Below the pieces are notes generated by a model. It was not told the DNA's origin. It did no database searches and saw only the letters and a list, made by a program, of their open reading frames with translations. The position numbers were made by a program, and so were the translations under genes. This document shows positions 17,427 through 26,492 of a stretch of 64,000 nt of DNA, one piece after another; position 1 is the first letter of the stretch, and every line of letters begins with the position of its first letter. The DNA is from Aminipila terrae. GTDB lineage: Bacteria > Bacillota > Clostridia > Peptostreptococcales > Anaerovoracaceae. The stretch lies in contig NZ_CP047591.1 in assembly GCF_010120715.1 (NCBI RefSeq), positions 1,860,001 to 1,924,000 on the forward strand. Reading direction: 5' to 3'.

Positions 17427-18497
17427 TTAGTTTGGAAGAATCACCGTAAATGCTGTTCCTACACCAACTTCGCTTTGTATTTTTATTTCTCCCTGATGAA
17501 GTTTTACAATTTTATTTACAATAGCCAGTCCCAACCCATTTCCTTCCGTAGAGTGTGAGTGATCACCCTGATAGAATTTATCGAAAATATGTTTCTGACT
17601 TTCCTCCTCCATACCATAACCGTTGTCCAACACTTTAAAAGTAATATCTTTTTCTGAAGATTTGAGTTTGATTTTTATCTTCCCTTGGTCGGGAGAAAAC
17701 TTAATGGCATTGTCTATAAGATTAATCCATATTTGATTTAAAAGATCCTCATCCCCAGTGTAAGAAATATCATCTAAATCGATAATCATTTCTAACTTTT
17801 TATCAGACCATTTGGATTCAAGCATTAACACACAGCGACGAATTTGCTCAGACAAATCGAATTCTGATTTTGATGAAATAATATTGAGATTTTCTACAGC
17901 AGTCAGAGTTAATACGTTAGTTGCCAGTTCTGATAAACGGTCAGATTCACTGATGATGATATCCAGATATTCGTTTCTTTCTTCTTCAGATAAACCGGGA
18001 TCCTTCAAAATTTTAGCAAATCCCCTGAGTGAAACAATGGGTGTTTTAAACTCATGGGAAAAATTGTTTACAAAGTCAGAACGAAGCATTTCCAGACTGC
18101 CCAGCTCTTCAACCATTCGGTTAAAACTCTTGGCAAAGACATTAAATTCTTCAATGGAAGATATGGGAAGTCTCACGGTGAAATCACCATTGGAGACTTT
18201 ATTAAAAGCCTTTACTATGTTACGGATGGGTTTTAACGGAATTCTGCTTAAAAATGCTGTTAATGTAGTACCCACAATAGTGCTGCTTATGACCAGAACC
18301 ATAAGCGGACCTAATATAGTTGGTCCTGTTATCTCACTTAAAAATCCGTGTTTAAACATAAAGACTATAGTAAAAGCCACAATACTCATGGTTAGCAGCA
18401 GAACTATAAAAACATGAAGGGATAAAATTAATGCCAGGGCCTTTTTACCCAGGTTAAAAAAGATTCTGGACCTAAGCCGGATTAATCGGTTTTCCAT
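17427..18497 (-). CDS. Sensor histidine kinase of the RND efflux locus
   Basis: The product has 356 residues. Two transmembrane segments (ALALILSLHVFIVLLLTM.. and ILGPLMVLVISSTIVGTTLTA) bracket a very short external loop, so there is no large extracellular sensor. A HAMP domain (IPLKPIRNIVKAFNKVSNGD) follows, then the H-box FVNNFSHEFKTPIVSL, N-box NLIDNAIKFSP, and G boxes DNGYGM and GNGLGLAI. The ATG at 18497 follows AAGGTGG; the GTG four codons earlier lies inside the ribosome site. The kinase probably senses membrane or drug stress and phosphorylates the regulator at 15335; the pairing is inferred from position. Confidence 0.9.
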   Translation of the reverse strand: MENRLIRLRSRIFFNLGKKALALILSLHVFIVLLLTMSIVAFTIVFMFKHGFLSEITGPTILGPLMVLVISSTIVGTTLTAFLSRIPLKPIRNIVKAFNKVSNGDFTVRLPISSIEEFNVFAKSFNRMVEELGSLEMLRSDFVNNFSHEFKTPIVSLRGFAKILKDPGLSEEERNEYLDIIISESDRLSELATNVLTLTAVENLNIISSKSEFDLSEQIRRCVLMLESKWSDKKLEMIIDLDDISYTGDEDLLNQIWINLIDNAIKFSPDQGKIKIKLKSSEKDITFKVLDNGYGMEEESQKHIFDKFYQGDHSHSTEGNGLGLAIVNKIVKLHQGEIKIQSEVGVGTAFTVILPN

Positions 18498-18769
18498 GCT
18501 GAATACCACCTTTATTTAAGATTAATGTGATTTTATCATAGTTTTATTACGAAAACATAAACAAAATTATTTTTTATTAACTAATTTTTAAAATTTACCA
18601 ATTAGTTTATGTTCAGTTTCTAATTATATCTTATTGTAGTATGTGTGGCAGACCAGAGCCAAATTTTGTTATTAAGTTACCCGCTAAAATACAGAAATCC
18701 GTTTTTGTTCTGGCTGCCATTTTTCATTTAACAAAAGCTATAGAAAAGAGCTAAAGGAAGGGAGTCCAT

Positions 18770-19837
18770 ATGAAAGGCAAACTAAAAGGCAAGATGAAAA
18801 TAGTCATCATTGCTTCAGTAATAATTGTGATTGCTGCAGTAATTGTGCCAAGAATACTTGGGGCAAATCAGTCAGAATATGAGGAATCTACACCTCCCAC
18901 AGTAGAAATCGTTCATCCGAAAACAGGAAATATTGAATTAAAAAGTTCACTTATAGGAAAAATTGAACCTTCTAAAGTTGAAGAGGTTTATCCAAAGATA
19001 TCGGGAGAAGTGACCAGTGTAAGGGTGAAAGCTGGGCAGAATGTTTCTGCAGGACAGGTAATATGCACAATTGATAATAAGCAGCTGGAAACTGCCAGTA
19101 TCGGTATGCAGTCAAACCAGATAACCTTATCTGATGCAAAGACTGCTATGACCAGGGCAGAAGCCTTATACGCCAGTGGAGATATTTCCACACAAAGTTA
19201 CGAAGATACGAAAAATGCATTATCTAAAGCACAGCTGGCCTATGAATCAGCATCCAATGAATATAATAACCAGTCCGGTTACAGCACCATTACCGCATCA
19301 ACCAGTGGTCTGGTTGAGTCCTGTGATGTGGAAGTTTATGATAATGTAGGTCCACAGACTAAACTTTGTGTTATTTCCGGGGGCAGCGATAAAGTAGTTT
19401 CTTTTGACGCCACAGAAAGAATAACAAAGAACATGAAAGTGGGAGACAAGTTATCTGTTGAAAAAGGGGGAACAAAATATGAAGGAACAATCAGCGAAAT
19501 CAGCACCATGGTAGATCAGACCTCCGGATTATTCAGGATAAAAGCAACCCTTGATAAAAAGGCAGCTCTGGCCACAGGAACTTCTGCCACCGTAAATGTC
19601 ATCTCTGAAAGGGTTGATAATGTAATGACCATACCAGCAGATGCAGTTTATTACGAAAATGGAAAAGCGCTTGTTTATACATATGAAAATGGAAAAGCCC
19701 GAAAAGTATTTATTGAAGTAGGCATATCCGATGATAAAAACATTCAGGTGATTTCAGGTTTGAGTAACTCGGATAAAGTGATATCCACATGGAGTTCAGA
19801 ACTTTACGAGGGGGCATCAGTAAATGGGGTTAACTAA
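18770..19837 (+). CDS. RND-type membrane-fusion protein
   Basis: The product has 355 residues with an uncleaved N-terminal membrane anchor (IVIIASVIIVIAAVIV). A lipoyl/barrel-sandwich half (KISGEVTSVRVKAGQNVSAG) is followed by an alpha-hairpin at about 105-165 and the other lipoyl half (YSTITASTSGLVES), then beta-barrel and membrane-proximal domains (MTIPADAVYYENGKALVYTY). This order is that of the HlyD/AcrA family. It overlaps the pump gene by 14 bases, which suggests translational coupling. It would link the pump to the TolC-like protein encoded at 16188. Confidence 0.9.
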   Translation: MKGKLKGKMKIVIIASVIIVIAAVIVPRILGANQSEYEESTPPTVEIVHPKTGNIELKSSLIGKIEPSKVEEVYPKISGEVTSVRVKAGQNVSAGQVICTIDNKQLETASIGMQSNQITLSDAKTAMTRAEALYASGDISTQSYEDTKNALSKAQLAYESASNEYNNQSGYSTITASTSGLVESCDVEVYDNVGPQTKLCVISGGSDKVVSFDATERITKNMKVGDKLSVEKGGTKYEGTISEISTMVDQTSGLFRIKATLDKKAALATGTSATVNVISERVDNVMTIPADAVYYENGKALVYTYENGKARKVFIEVGISDDKNIQVISGLSNSDKVISTWSSELYEGASVNGVN

Positions 19838-22800
19838 ATTTGTATTGAAGCGACCTGTAACAGCTGTTTTATGTGTTCTCTGTCTGGTAGTATTTGGACT
19901 GTCTTCCGTAGCCAGCAGTACATTAGAGGAAACTCCGGAAATGAACATGCCAATCATGCTGATAAGTACCATTTATGCAGGTGCAAGTCCGGACGATATA
20001 GACGAACTGGTATCACAACCTATAGAAGACGCGGTAGATACTTTAAGTGGATTAGACAAGGTAACTTCTACTTCCAATGAGAATAGTTCCATCGTAATGA
20101 TTCAGTACGAATATGGTACGGATATGGATGAAGCGTATATCGATTTAAAAAAGAAAATTGACGGGATTGCAGATAAATTGCCAGAGGATGCAAAGACTCC
20201 TAATATTATGGAACTGAACATCAATGATACAGCAGTTGTAACCATGTCAGTCAGTAATAAAGCCCAGACTAATCTTTATGATTATGTGGATAAAAAGATT
20301 GTACCTGAATTTGAGAAAATAAGTTCCGTAGCCAGTGCAGACATTTCAGGAGGTCGGGCATCTTATGTGAAGATTGAACTCAATTCAGAAAAGTTAAATC
20401 AGTATGGATTGAAAATGAGCGATGTGTCTCAGGCTATTGCAAGTGGAGACTTTTCATATCCTGCAGGAACTACGAAGACAGGGAAAATGCAATATTCCGT
20501 TACCACAGGAGCAGATTATGATGATGTAGAAAGTCTCAAGGGGATTCCAATAAATGTAGCAAATGGCAGTGTGGTACAGCTCCAGGATGTGGCAATCGTA
20601 TATGAGGCGTTGCAAGATCAAAGCAGTATCAGCAGATATAATGGAAAAGACACCATCTCCGTGGCCATTAAGAAGCAACAGAGCAGCAGTGCAGTAGAGG
20701 TTTCCAACGAAGTCAGAAAAGTAGTGGAAAGGCTGGAAAATTCAGATAAAAATCTGGATATTATTGTAGTCAGTGATTCTAAAGATAATATCATGGATTC
20801 CCTGAACTCTGTATTTGAGACTTTGATTCTGGCGGTTATTATTTCCATGGGGGTAATTTACCTCTTTTTCGGGGATATAAAAGCCTCGCTGATAGTAGGA
20901 ACCTCTATACCAATATCCATCTTTGCGGCCCTTATAATGATGAACTTTCTAGGGTTCTCATTAAATGTCATCACCATGGGGGCATTGGTTCTCGGGGTAG
21001 GGCTGATGGTAGACAACTCAATCGTTGTTTTGGAAAGCTGCTTCCGGTCTATTAACTCCATTCCAAACGAAGAGTATGATTCGGGATATATAGAGGCAGC
21101 CAATAAGGGAAGTTTATTGAGCAGAAGTTTTAAAACAGCTGCTATAGAAGGAACTAAAACAGTATATCTGTCAGTTTTTGCTTCCACCGCGACTATTTGC
21201 GTTGTATTTCTTCCTTTAGCCTTTTTATCTGGTCTAACCGGACAGATGTTTAAGCCTCTGGGATTTACCATTGTATTTTGTATGGTGGCTTCATTCTTCT
21301 CCGCTATCAGCATAGTACCTCTTTGTTACTATATGTATAGACCTCAGGAGAAGACAAATGCACCAGCCCAGAAGGCTATAAGAACTTTACAGATAAAATA
21401 CCGTAAAATGATGAGAGTAATATTGCCGAAGCGTAAAGCAGCAATAATTGCTTCAGTGGCTATTTTAGCCATTTCATTCACCATAGCGGCACAGCTTGCG
21501 GTGGAACTTATCCCCGCTGGTGATGATGGCTCTGTTGCCGTATCCATAGAAACACGACCTGGGCTGAGTATAGAAAAAGTGGATGATGTCCTGAAGGAAG
21601 TAGAGAAAGTTGTTTCAGGAGATAAAAACGTAAAGTCATATATGGTTACTTATGGGGGAGGCGGTCTCTCTCTGGAAGGTAACTCAGGAGCAACACTAAC
21701 TGCATATCTGAAAGATAAAGTAAAAGATTCCAAAGTGGTAATGAATTCATGGAAGCCTTCTATGAATGCTATAAAAAACTGTAACATTACCATGAAGGTA
21801 GGTTCCTCTACATCAATGATGCAGGACAGTGACGGATATGAACTGATTTTAAAGAGCACTCAGTATGATGATTTAAAGCAGGCTTCGGATAAAGTGGTTA
21901 AAGAGTTGAAGACAAGGCCAGAAGTGACAAAAGTGCATTCAAGTCTGGAAAACGCAGCTCCAGTAGTCAAAATCTCCGTTGACTCAGTACAGGCCAAAGC
22001 AGAAGGCTTATCCCCAATGATGATTGGTCAGACTGTAAATAATATGCTGAGTGGAGTAAAAGCTACTACCATGAAAGTAAATGGAGAGGATACGGATGTT
22101 AAGGTTGAATTTGCAGATGGAGAATATGATACACTGGATAAAGTCCAGGGCATAGTACTTTCTGATGGAAAGGGCGGGTCTGTGGCATTGGCTGATGTAG
22201 CAGATATCCATTTTCAGGACAGTCCAAGCTCCATTACAAGAGAGGATAAGCAATATACGGTAACCATCAAAGCAGACTATACCGATAAGGCTGGTAAGGA
22301 CACAAAAGAAGTACTGAATAAGGAAGTAGCGGGAAAATATATGACGGGAAGTGTATCCCTGGGGGTTAATTCCATTAATGATACTATGGGTAAAGAATTC
22401 GCATCCTTAGGAAAGGCTATTGCAACTGCAATATTTCTTCTGTTTGTGGTTATGGCTGCACAGTTTGAATCGCCAAGGTTTTCTCTGATGATTATGACGG
22501 CTATACCGCTGGCGTTAATCGGTTCATTCCTGTTATTGTTCCTGTTTAATATATCAATAAGTATGACTTCCTTGCTGGGATTCCTGATGCTGGTAGGTAA
22601 TGTTGTAAATCACGGAATTCTGTACGTGGATACGGCAAGGCAGTACAGAGAAGAAATGCCTCTTGAGAAGGCTCTGATTGAAGCAGGGGTAACCCGTATG
22701 AGGCCTATTGTAATGACTGCTCTGACTGCTGTAGTAGCTATGATTCCACTGGCTCGTGATGGACAAATGATGCAGGGGCTGGCTCTAGTAAACATAGGAG

Positions 22801-22922
22801 GAGTTATTTCATCAACAGTATTGTCAATGATATTACTTCCTGTATATTATTCCATGATGTACAGAAAGAAGAAGCGAAAACAAGACATTTTACGTGAACA
22901 GGATGTAGCTGTAGAAATATAA
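19824..22922 (+). CDS. RND multidrug efflux pump (AcrB/HAE1 family)
   Basis: The product has 1032 residues, the usual RND length, with TM1 (KRPVTAVLCVLCLVVFG), two large external loops and two blocks of transmembrane helices (from about 335 and 870). TM4 carries GVGLMVDNSIVVLES, so one of the two acidic residues seen in AcrB is Asn, as in a number of RND homologues. The C-terminal half has MSMTSLLGFLMLVGNVVN-like sequence near TM10. RND pumps are driven by the proton gradient; in monoderm bacteria they move drugs, lipids or surfactants. It forms an operon with the fusion protein; regulation is probably by the flanking two-component genes. Confidence 0.92.
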   Translation: MGLTKFVLKRPVTAVLCVLCLVVFGLSSVASSTLEETPEMNMPIMLISTIYAGASPDDIDELVSQPIEDAVDTLSGLDKVTSTSNENSSIVMIQYEYGTDMDEAYIDLKKKIDGIADKLPEDAKTPNIMELNINDTAVVTMSVSNKAQTNLYDYVDKKIVPEFEKISSVASADISGGRASYVKIELNSEKLNQYGLKMSDVSQAIASGDFSYPAGTTKTGKMQYSVTTGADYDDVESLKGIPINVANGSVVQLQDVAIVYEALQDQSSISRYNGKDTISVAIKKQQSSSAVEVSNEVRKVVERLENSDKNLDIIVVSDSKDNIMDSLNSVFETLILAVIISMGVIYLFFGDIKASLIVGTSIPISIFAALIMMNFLGFSLNVITMGALVLGVGLMVDNSIVVLESCFRSINSIPNEEYDSGYIEAANKGSLLSRSFKTAAIEGTKTVYLSVFASTATICVVFLPLAFLSGLTGQMFKPLGFTIVFCMVASFFSAISIVPLCYYMYRPQEKTNAPAQKAIRTLQIKYRKMMRVILPKRKAAIIASVAILAISFTIAAQLAVELIPAGDDGSVAVSIETRPGLSIEKVDDVLKEVEKVVSGDKNVKSYMVTYGGGGLSLEGNSGATLTAYLKDKVKDSKVVMNSWKPSMNAIKNCNITMKVGSSTSMMQDSDGYELILKSTQYDDLKQASDKVVKELKTRPEVTKVHSSLENAAPVVKISVDSVQAKAEGLSPMMIGQTVNNMLSGVKATTMKVNGEDTDVKVEFADGEYDTLDKVQGIVLSDGKGGSVALADVADIHFQDSPSSITREDKQYTVTIKADYTDKAGKDTKEVLNKEVAGKYMTGSVSLGVNSINDTMGKEFASLGKAIATAIFLLFVVMAAQFESPRFSLMIMTAIPLALIGSFLLLFLFNISISMTSLLGFLMLVGNVVNHGILYVDTARQYREEMPLEKALIEAGVTRMRPIVMTALTAVVAMIPLARDGQMMQGLALVNIGGVISSTVLSMILLPVYYSMMYRKKKRKQDILREQDVAVEI

Positions 22923-22929
22923 AGATCTA

Positions 22930-22951
22930 AAAAGGGGCTGTTGCAAAATGA
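22930..22951 (+). repeat. 22-bp direct repeat, copy 1
   Basis: AAAAGGGGCTGTTGCAAAAT followed by GA recurs at 23480 with one change (T to A). The two copies lie in the same orientation, 550 bases apart, and flank a geneless region. Confidence 0.6.
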
Positions 22952-23120
22952 ACCGCTCCCTGAGATGCTCTCTTCTAGGCAGACAAGTGAAATAATAAAA
23001 TAACTTGTTGCTTAGGAGGGAGCACATAATCCCTTTTTTCTCCTCTACGTGTTTACATATATACGAGACAGACTTTTATATCTAAATACAAATTGATTTT
23101 TATTGTATATACTGTTGAGT

Positions 23121-23163
23121 GCTACCGTAATTATAATTTTTACTTAAATTTCGGTAGCTTTTT
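23121..23163 (+). terminator. Hairpin with T-run
   Basis: The arms gctaccgtaatt and aatttcggtagc pair at 11 of 12 positions and are followed by TTTTT. It could terminate transcripts from the RND operon, though it is 200 bases downstream. Three further CTACC/GGTAG half-sites follow within 120 bases. Confidence 0.55.
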
Positions 23164-23479
23164 GCATCTTTACCCGTTAGTTTTGACACATAGTTAGCTT
23201 TTTTATTGAAATGGCTACCATAAAGTTTCAACTTTCATAAAATACGGTAGGATTTGACTAAAATGCTACCGAGGATTTTGTGTTTTTATAGTTATAAGAG
23301 AAAAAACTTATTCCCTTATAATGGCGTTGTCCCACTTCATCAAATTAAAATCTTTAGTCATAAAATCCCGGCAAATTGGCATTTGTTAAAAAGAACATGG
23401 CCTATTTATGTTTTTCATTCTCATATTCGGAATTTGGTGACCGAAATTTGGCTGCCTAATTGCCCTAATTAGCTTTAAG

Positions 23480-23501
23480 AAAAGGGGCTGATGCAAAATG
23501 A
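23480..23501 (+). repeat. 22-bp direct repeat, copy 2
   Basis: This copy differs at one base from that at 22930. A short hairpin (GGAGC aacg GCTCC then TTTTT) follows at about 23517-23536. Confidence 0.6.
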
Positions 23502-23604
23502 CTGATATTTCAGCTATGGAGCAACGGCTCCTTTTTATAGGGACAAAGCTATATTTTATAGAATGACAAAAAATGACAATAATAGGCTTAATACCTAATT
23601 TAAC

Positions 23605-23632
23605 TTGACATTTCTGCATAATCAAATAGAAT
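23605..23632 (+). promoter_or_regulatory. Candidate sigma-A promoter of motAB
   Basis: A consensus TTGACA is followed after 16 bases by TAGAAT (five of six matches). It is 51 bases before the motA start. No sigma-28 type promoter was seen. Confidence 0.55.
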
Positions 23633-23682
23633 ATTTAACAGAGGTCTAGTATTGTAGCATTATTTTTACGAGGAGTTTATAT

Positions 23683-24485
23683 ATGGATGTTTCTTTAATT
23701 ATTGGTATAGGGTTTGCCCTTGTTTCTCTGCTCACTGGATTTTTGCTGGAGGGTGGCAAATTACTTTCCCTTCTTCTTTTAAGTCCGATTATTATTGTAC
23801 TGGGGGTACCATAGGTGCTGTTATAGCTTCCTTCTCCTTTGGTGATATACAGCAGGCATTTAAAACATTAAAGAGAACATTTAATCCTAAAGCAAATGGT
23901 GATCCCGAAGAAATCATACAGACTATTGCAAGACTTTCTGATATATGCAGAAGAGACGGTCTGAATTCCATAGAAGAATCATTAAAAGATCCGGAACTGA
24001 GTGGGGATCAGTATCTTCTTTTAAAAGAAGGAATGATTCTTATTTTAGAAAGAAAAAGCATCGAGGAGATTCAATATATTTTAGATGCGGATATCCGGGC
24101 GTATGTGGCGCAGAAGCAAGTGGAGATTAATGTTTTTGAATCTGCTGGGGGATTTTCTCCTACCTTGGGTATTATAGGAACCGTTCTGGGGCTTATTCAG
24201 GTTTTATCAAATTTCAGCAGCCCGGAAGAACTTACTTCTTCCATAGCGGTAGCTTTTGTTGCTACTTTATATGGCGTATCTTTTGCAAATCTTATATATT
24301 TTCCCATGGCAAATAAGATTAAAGTTTATTTGAAGCGCCAGAGGATTTTGAAAGAGATGATTTTAGATGGGGTATGTATGATTGCGAAAGGTGCCTTGAG
24401 CAGAAGCGTAAAAAATGAACTGTCCCTTTATTACAATGCTTTTCCTGATGGAAACGAGAAATATATAGAGAACATTGAAAGTTAG
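23683..24485 (+). CDS. motA: Flagellar motor stator protein MotA (one-base frameshift)
   Basis: The restored product has 267 residues, normal for MotA. The ATG at 23683 follows AGGAG. TM1-2 are MDVSLIIGIGFALVSLLTGF and LSLLLLSPIIIVLGGTIGAV; a cytoplasmic domain follows (DICRRDGLNSIEESLKD); TM3-4 hold ESAGGFSPTLGIIGTVLGLI and SIAVAFVATLYGVSFANLIY, including the conserved prolines and glycines of the stator. The reading frame breaks in the G5 run at 23802-23806: six G would give VLGGTIGAV. The remaining frame is open to 24485. It forms the proton channel with MotB, which starts 35 bases downstream. Such a break in a housekeeping gene followed by an intact motB favours sequencing error. Confidence 0.88.
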
Positions 24486-24520
24486 TTAAATTAAAATTAG
24501 AGAACAGTTGGAAGTATACT

Positions 24521-25198
24521 ATGAGGAAAAGATCATCATATGAGGAAGAAGAAAAAGGAAATAATGACAGATGGCTGCTTACATATTCTGATATGATTAC
24601 ACTGCTGCTTGCACTGTTTATCATTATGTATTCTATGAGCACAATCAACGCAGCTAAATTTAAGGCTGTGGCAGAAAATATGGGGCAGGCATTAAATAAC
24701 CCAAAAGCTGCGGAAACTTCTGCCAAGACCAACAAAGCTAAACATCAAGCCACCGATATGCAAAAGCTTGCTAAAGAAGTTAATAATTATATTAAGAAGA
24801 ATAATTTGCAGGCTCAGGTAGAAGTAACGGGGACAGAATCTTATGTTAAAATAGATTTAAAGGATTCTTTATTGTTTATACCGGACAGTGAACAGCTGAT
24901 TAATGGAAACAGTGAAGTGCTATTGGGACTGAAAGATTTAATGCTGGAGTATTATTCTCAGTTTACACATATTTTAATCAGAGGACATACGGCCTTTGTA
25001 CCTGGAACCAATGAGCAGTTCTCCTGGGAACTATCTTCCAACAGAGCTCTTACAGTTGTAAATTACTTGACAGCAAATGGAATGGCTGCAGATAAGTTCT
25101 CCATAGAAGGCTGTTCTCATTACAGCCCTGCAGCAAACAATGACACGGAGGAAGGTAGAGCCAAAAACAGAAGAGTGGAGCTTTACATTACCAAATAA
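24521..25198 (+). CDS. motB: Flagellar motor stator protein MotB
   Basis: The product has 225 residues. One transmembrane helix carries WLLTYSDMITLLLALFIIMY with the proton-accepting Asp24, followed by a plug/linker region (AAKFKAVAENMGQAL). The C-terminal OmpA-like peptidoglycan-binding domain spans about 100-225 (ILIRGHTAFVPGTN, SSNRALTVVNYLTANGM, NRRVELYI). With MotA it forms the stator that drives flagellar rotation. No other flagellar genes are in the window, which is common for motAB. No Zorya-type partners are next to it. Confidence 0.93.
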   Translation: MRKRSSYEEEEKGNNDRWLLTYSDMITLLLALFIIMYSMSTINAAKFKAVAENMGQALNNPKAAETSAKTNKAKHQATDMQKLAKEVNNYIKKNNLQAQVEVTGTESYVKIDLKDSLLFIPDSEQLINGNSEVLLGLKDLMLEYYSQFTHILIRGHTAFVPGTNEQFSWELSSNRALTVVNYLTANGMAADKFSIEGCSHYSPAANNDTEEGRAKNRRVELYITK

Positions 25199-25230
25199 GT
25201 ATCGTGGACATTAATTTTAATATAGAATAT

Positions 25231-25300
25231 AAAAAACCCCTTTCATTAGACTTTAGTGTCCCATTTGTCGTAGCACACTATTGTCCGGTAAAGGGGTTTA
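25231..25300. terminator. Bidirectional terminator between motB and rluB
   Basis: The arms aaacccctt-t and aaaggggttt pair around a long loop, with A and T runs on the outer sides. It sits between convergent genes. Confidence 0.65.
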
Positions 25301-25307
25301 TTTATTA

Positions 25308-26015
25308 CTAGCTGTTTTTTAAGTATTCGATTTCTTTTGGGGTGAGTTTGCGATAATGACCCAGCATCAGTCTCCCTAAGTGCAACTCACCAATTGCAGT
25401 CCGTTCCAGTTCCTGGACTTTGTTTCCTACTGCAGCAAACATTTTTCTTACCTGACGGTTTTTTCCCTCATAAATCTGGATTTCTACTATTGTTGATCGT
25501 TCGGCCTGTTTGATTACTTTTACATTGGCCTTTGAAGTAACAAAACCTCCAATATCAACCCCATTTTTAAGTCTGGCTATTTTCTCATTGGAAAGGATGC
25601 CAGAAACTCGTGCCCGGTAAGTTTTGTAAATATGGTGTTTTGGATGTGTCAGCTTGTATGCCATGTCTCCGTCATTGGTCATGAGCAGCATACCTGATGT
25701 GTTATAATCCAGTCTGCCCACAGAAAACAATCGGGCATCTATGTCCTTAACTAAATCCTGCACAGTGGGACGCCCTTTTTCATCGTTGGAAGAGGTGATA
25801 TATCCCAAGGGCTTATTTAGCATGATGTAAACTGGTTTCTGTGCGGCATAATCAATTCTGCGGCCATTAACTTCAACCACATCCCCATCTTTCACGTCAT
25901 ATCCCAGTTCTTTAACTACCAATCCATTTATTTTAACATTTCCATTAGCAGTGAATTCGTCAGCCTTACGTCTGCTGGCAAGACCTGCCTGTGCAATATA
26001 TTTGTTCAGTCTCAT
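25308..26015 (-). CDS. rluB: RsuA/RluB-family pseudouridine synthase
   Basis: The product has 235 residues. An N-terminal S4 RNA-binding domain (MRLNKYIAQAGLASRRKADE, VKINGLVV) is followed by the catalytic domain with PVYIMLNKPLGYITS and the active-site motif VGRLDYNTSGMLLMTNDG, where Asp is the nucleophile. The ending ERTAIGELHLGRLMLGHYR is typical of RluB. It modifies a uridine in large-subunit rRNA; the exact target (2605 in E. coli numbering) is assumed from family. The ATG follows an AGGAG-like site (atAGGAGAaattataATCATG on the minus strand). It stands alone. Confidence 0.9.
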   Translation of the reverse strand: MRLNKYIAQAGLASRRKADEFTANGNVKINGLVVKELGYDVKDGDVVEVNGRRIDYAAQKPVYIMLNKPLGYITSSNDEKGRPTVQDLVKDIDARLFSVGRLDYNTSGMLLMTNDGDMAYKLTHPKHHIYKTYRARVSGILSNEKIARLKNGVDIGGFVTSKANVKVIKQAERSTIVEIQIYEGKNRQVRKMFAAVGNKVQELERTAIGELHLGRLMLGHYRKLTPKEIEYLKNS

Positions 26016-26078
26016 GATTATAATTTCTCCTATATATCCTAACTAATAGTATGGAGGTAGTATATCAAAAAAATACAT

Positions 26079-26114
26079 AAAAGTCCAGTTAACTGATTGT
26101 AAGCTGGACTTTTA
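26079..26114. terminator. Small terminator-like hairpin
   Basis: aaaagtccag pairs with ctggactttt around a 16-base loop. On the minus strand it lies just after the small ORF at 26145 and before rluB, so it probably ends the small-ORF transcript. Confidence 0.6.
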
Positions 26115-26144
26115 AGAAATGGGTAAACTGTATAAAAGAAATTG

Positions 26145-26297
26145 TCAATGATAAGATCCTATAAAAGCTGGCTCTGCTTTTTTAACAGCCTGAATACAGC
26201 CATTTATAGTATATAGATTATATGCACTTAATTCTTCTTTTGTAAGGTCTGTGTGTACAATAACCTTACCTGAATTATCTTTGATAATAGTTATCAT
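26145..26297 (-). CDS. 50-residue hypothetical protein
   Basis: A short ORF encodes MITIIKDNSGKVIVHTDL and ends in EPAFIGSYH. The minus strand shows AGGGGGAT seven bases before the ATG, and the hairpin at 26079 ends the transcript. The sequence looks like an ordinary small soluble protein with a beta hairpin followed by helix. I do not recognise it. The frame, ribosome site and isolated terminator together make a real gene likely. Confidence 0.6.
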   Translation of the reverse strand: MITIIKDNSGKVIVHTDLTKEELSAYNLYTINGCIQAVKKAEPAFIGSYH

Positions 26298-26492
26298 AAT
26301 CAAATCCCCCTAACTTTTATTTTATATAAACCGCATTGCTCTAACTAATTACTACGTTATTATAATAAAGCGATAAAACAAAAAAGTCAAGAGGTATTTC
26401 GATTTTATTAAAAATTTAAGTATTGTTCAAAATACTAATATATTTATGGTATAATTTAAATACTAATTTTTAACTGGAGGCCTTTATAAAAT

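Larger units (their letters stand above)
22923..23604. other. Geneless region with short repeats and hairpins
   Basis: No ORF here has both a ribosome site and credible protein sequence. It holds two near-identical 22-mers (22930 and 23480), an imperfect hairpin at about 22954-23026 (gctccct ... agggagc), a good terminator at 23121, and further CTACC/GGTAG arms at 23214, 23246 and 23265. The GGGGCTGTTGCAAAATGA motif resembles terminal repeats of some insertion sequences, so this may be a decayed insertion site; no transposase remnant is recognisable. Confidence 0.5.

Noticed and set aside
17812..18417. 201-residue ORF opposite the histidine kinase
   Set aside because: It is the antisense shadow of the kinase gene, which has all catalytic motifs.
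23254..23472. 72-residue ORF on the plus strand
   Set aside because: No ribosome site, odd composition, and it overlaps repeat and hairpin sequence.
23683..25198. Zorya-type anti-phage ZorA/ZorB
   Set aside because: MotA has normal length without the long ZorA tail, MotB has a standard OmpA domain, and there is no ZorC/D/E nearby.
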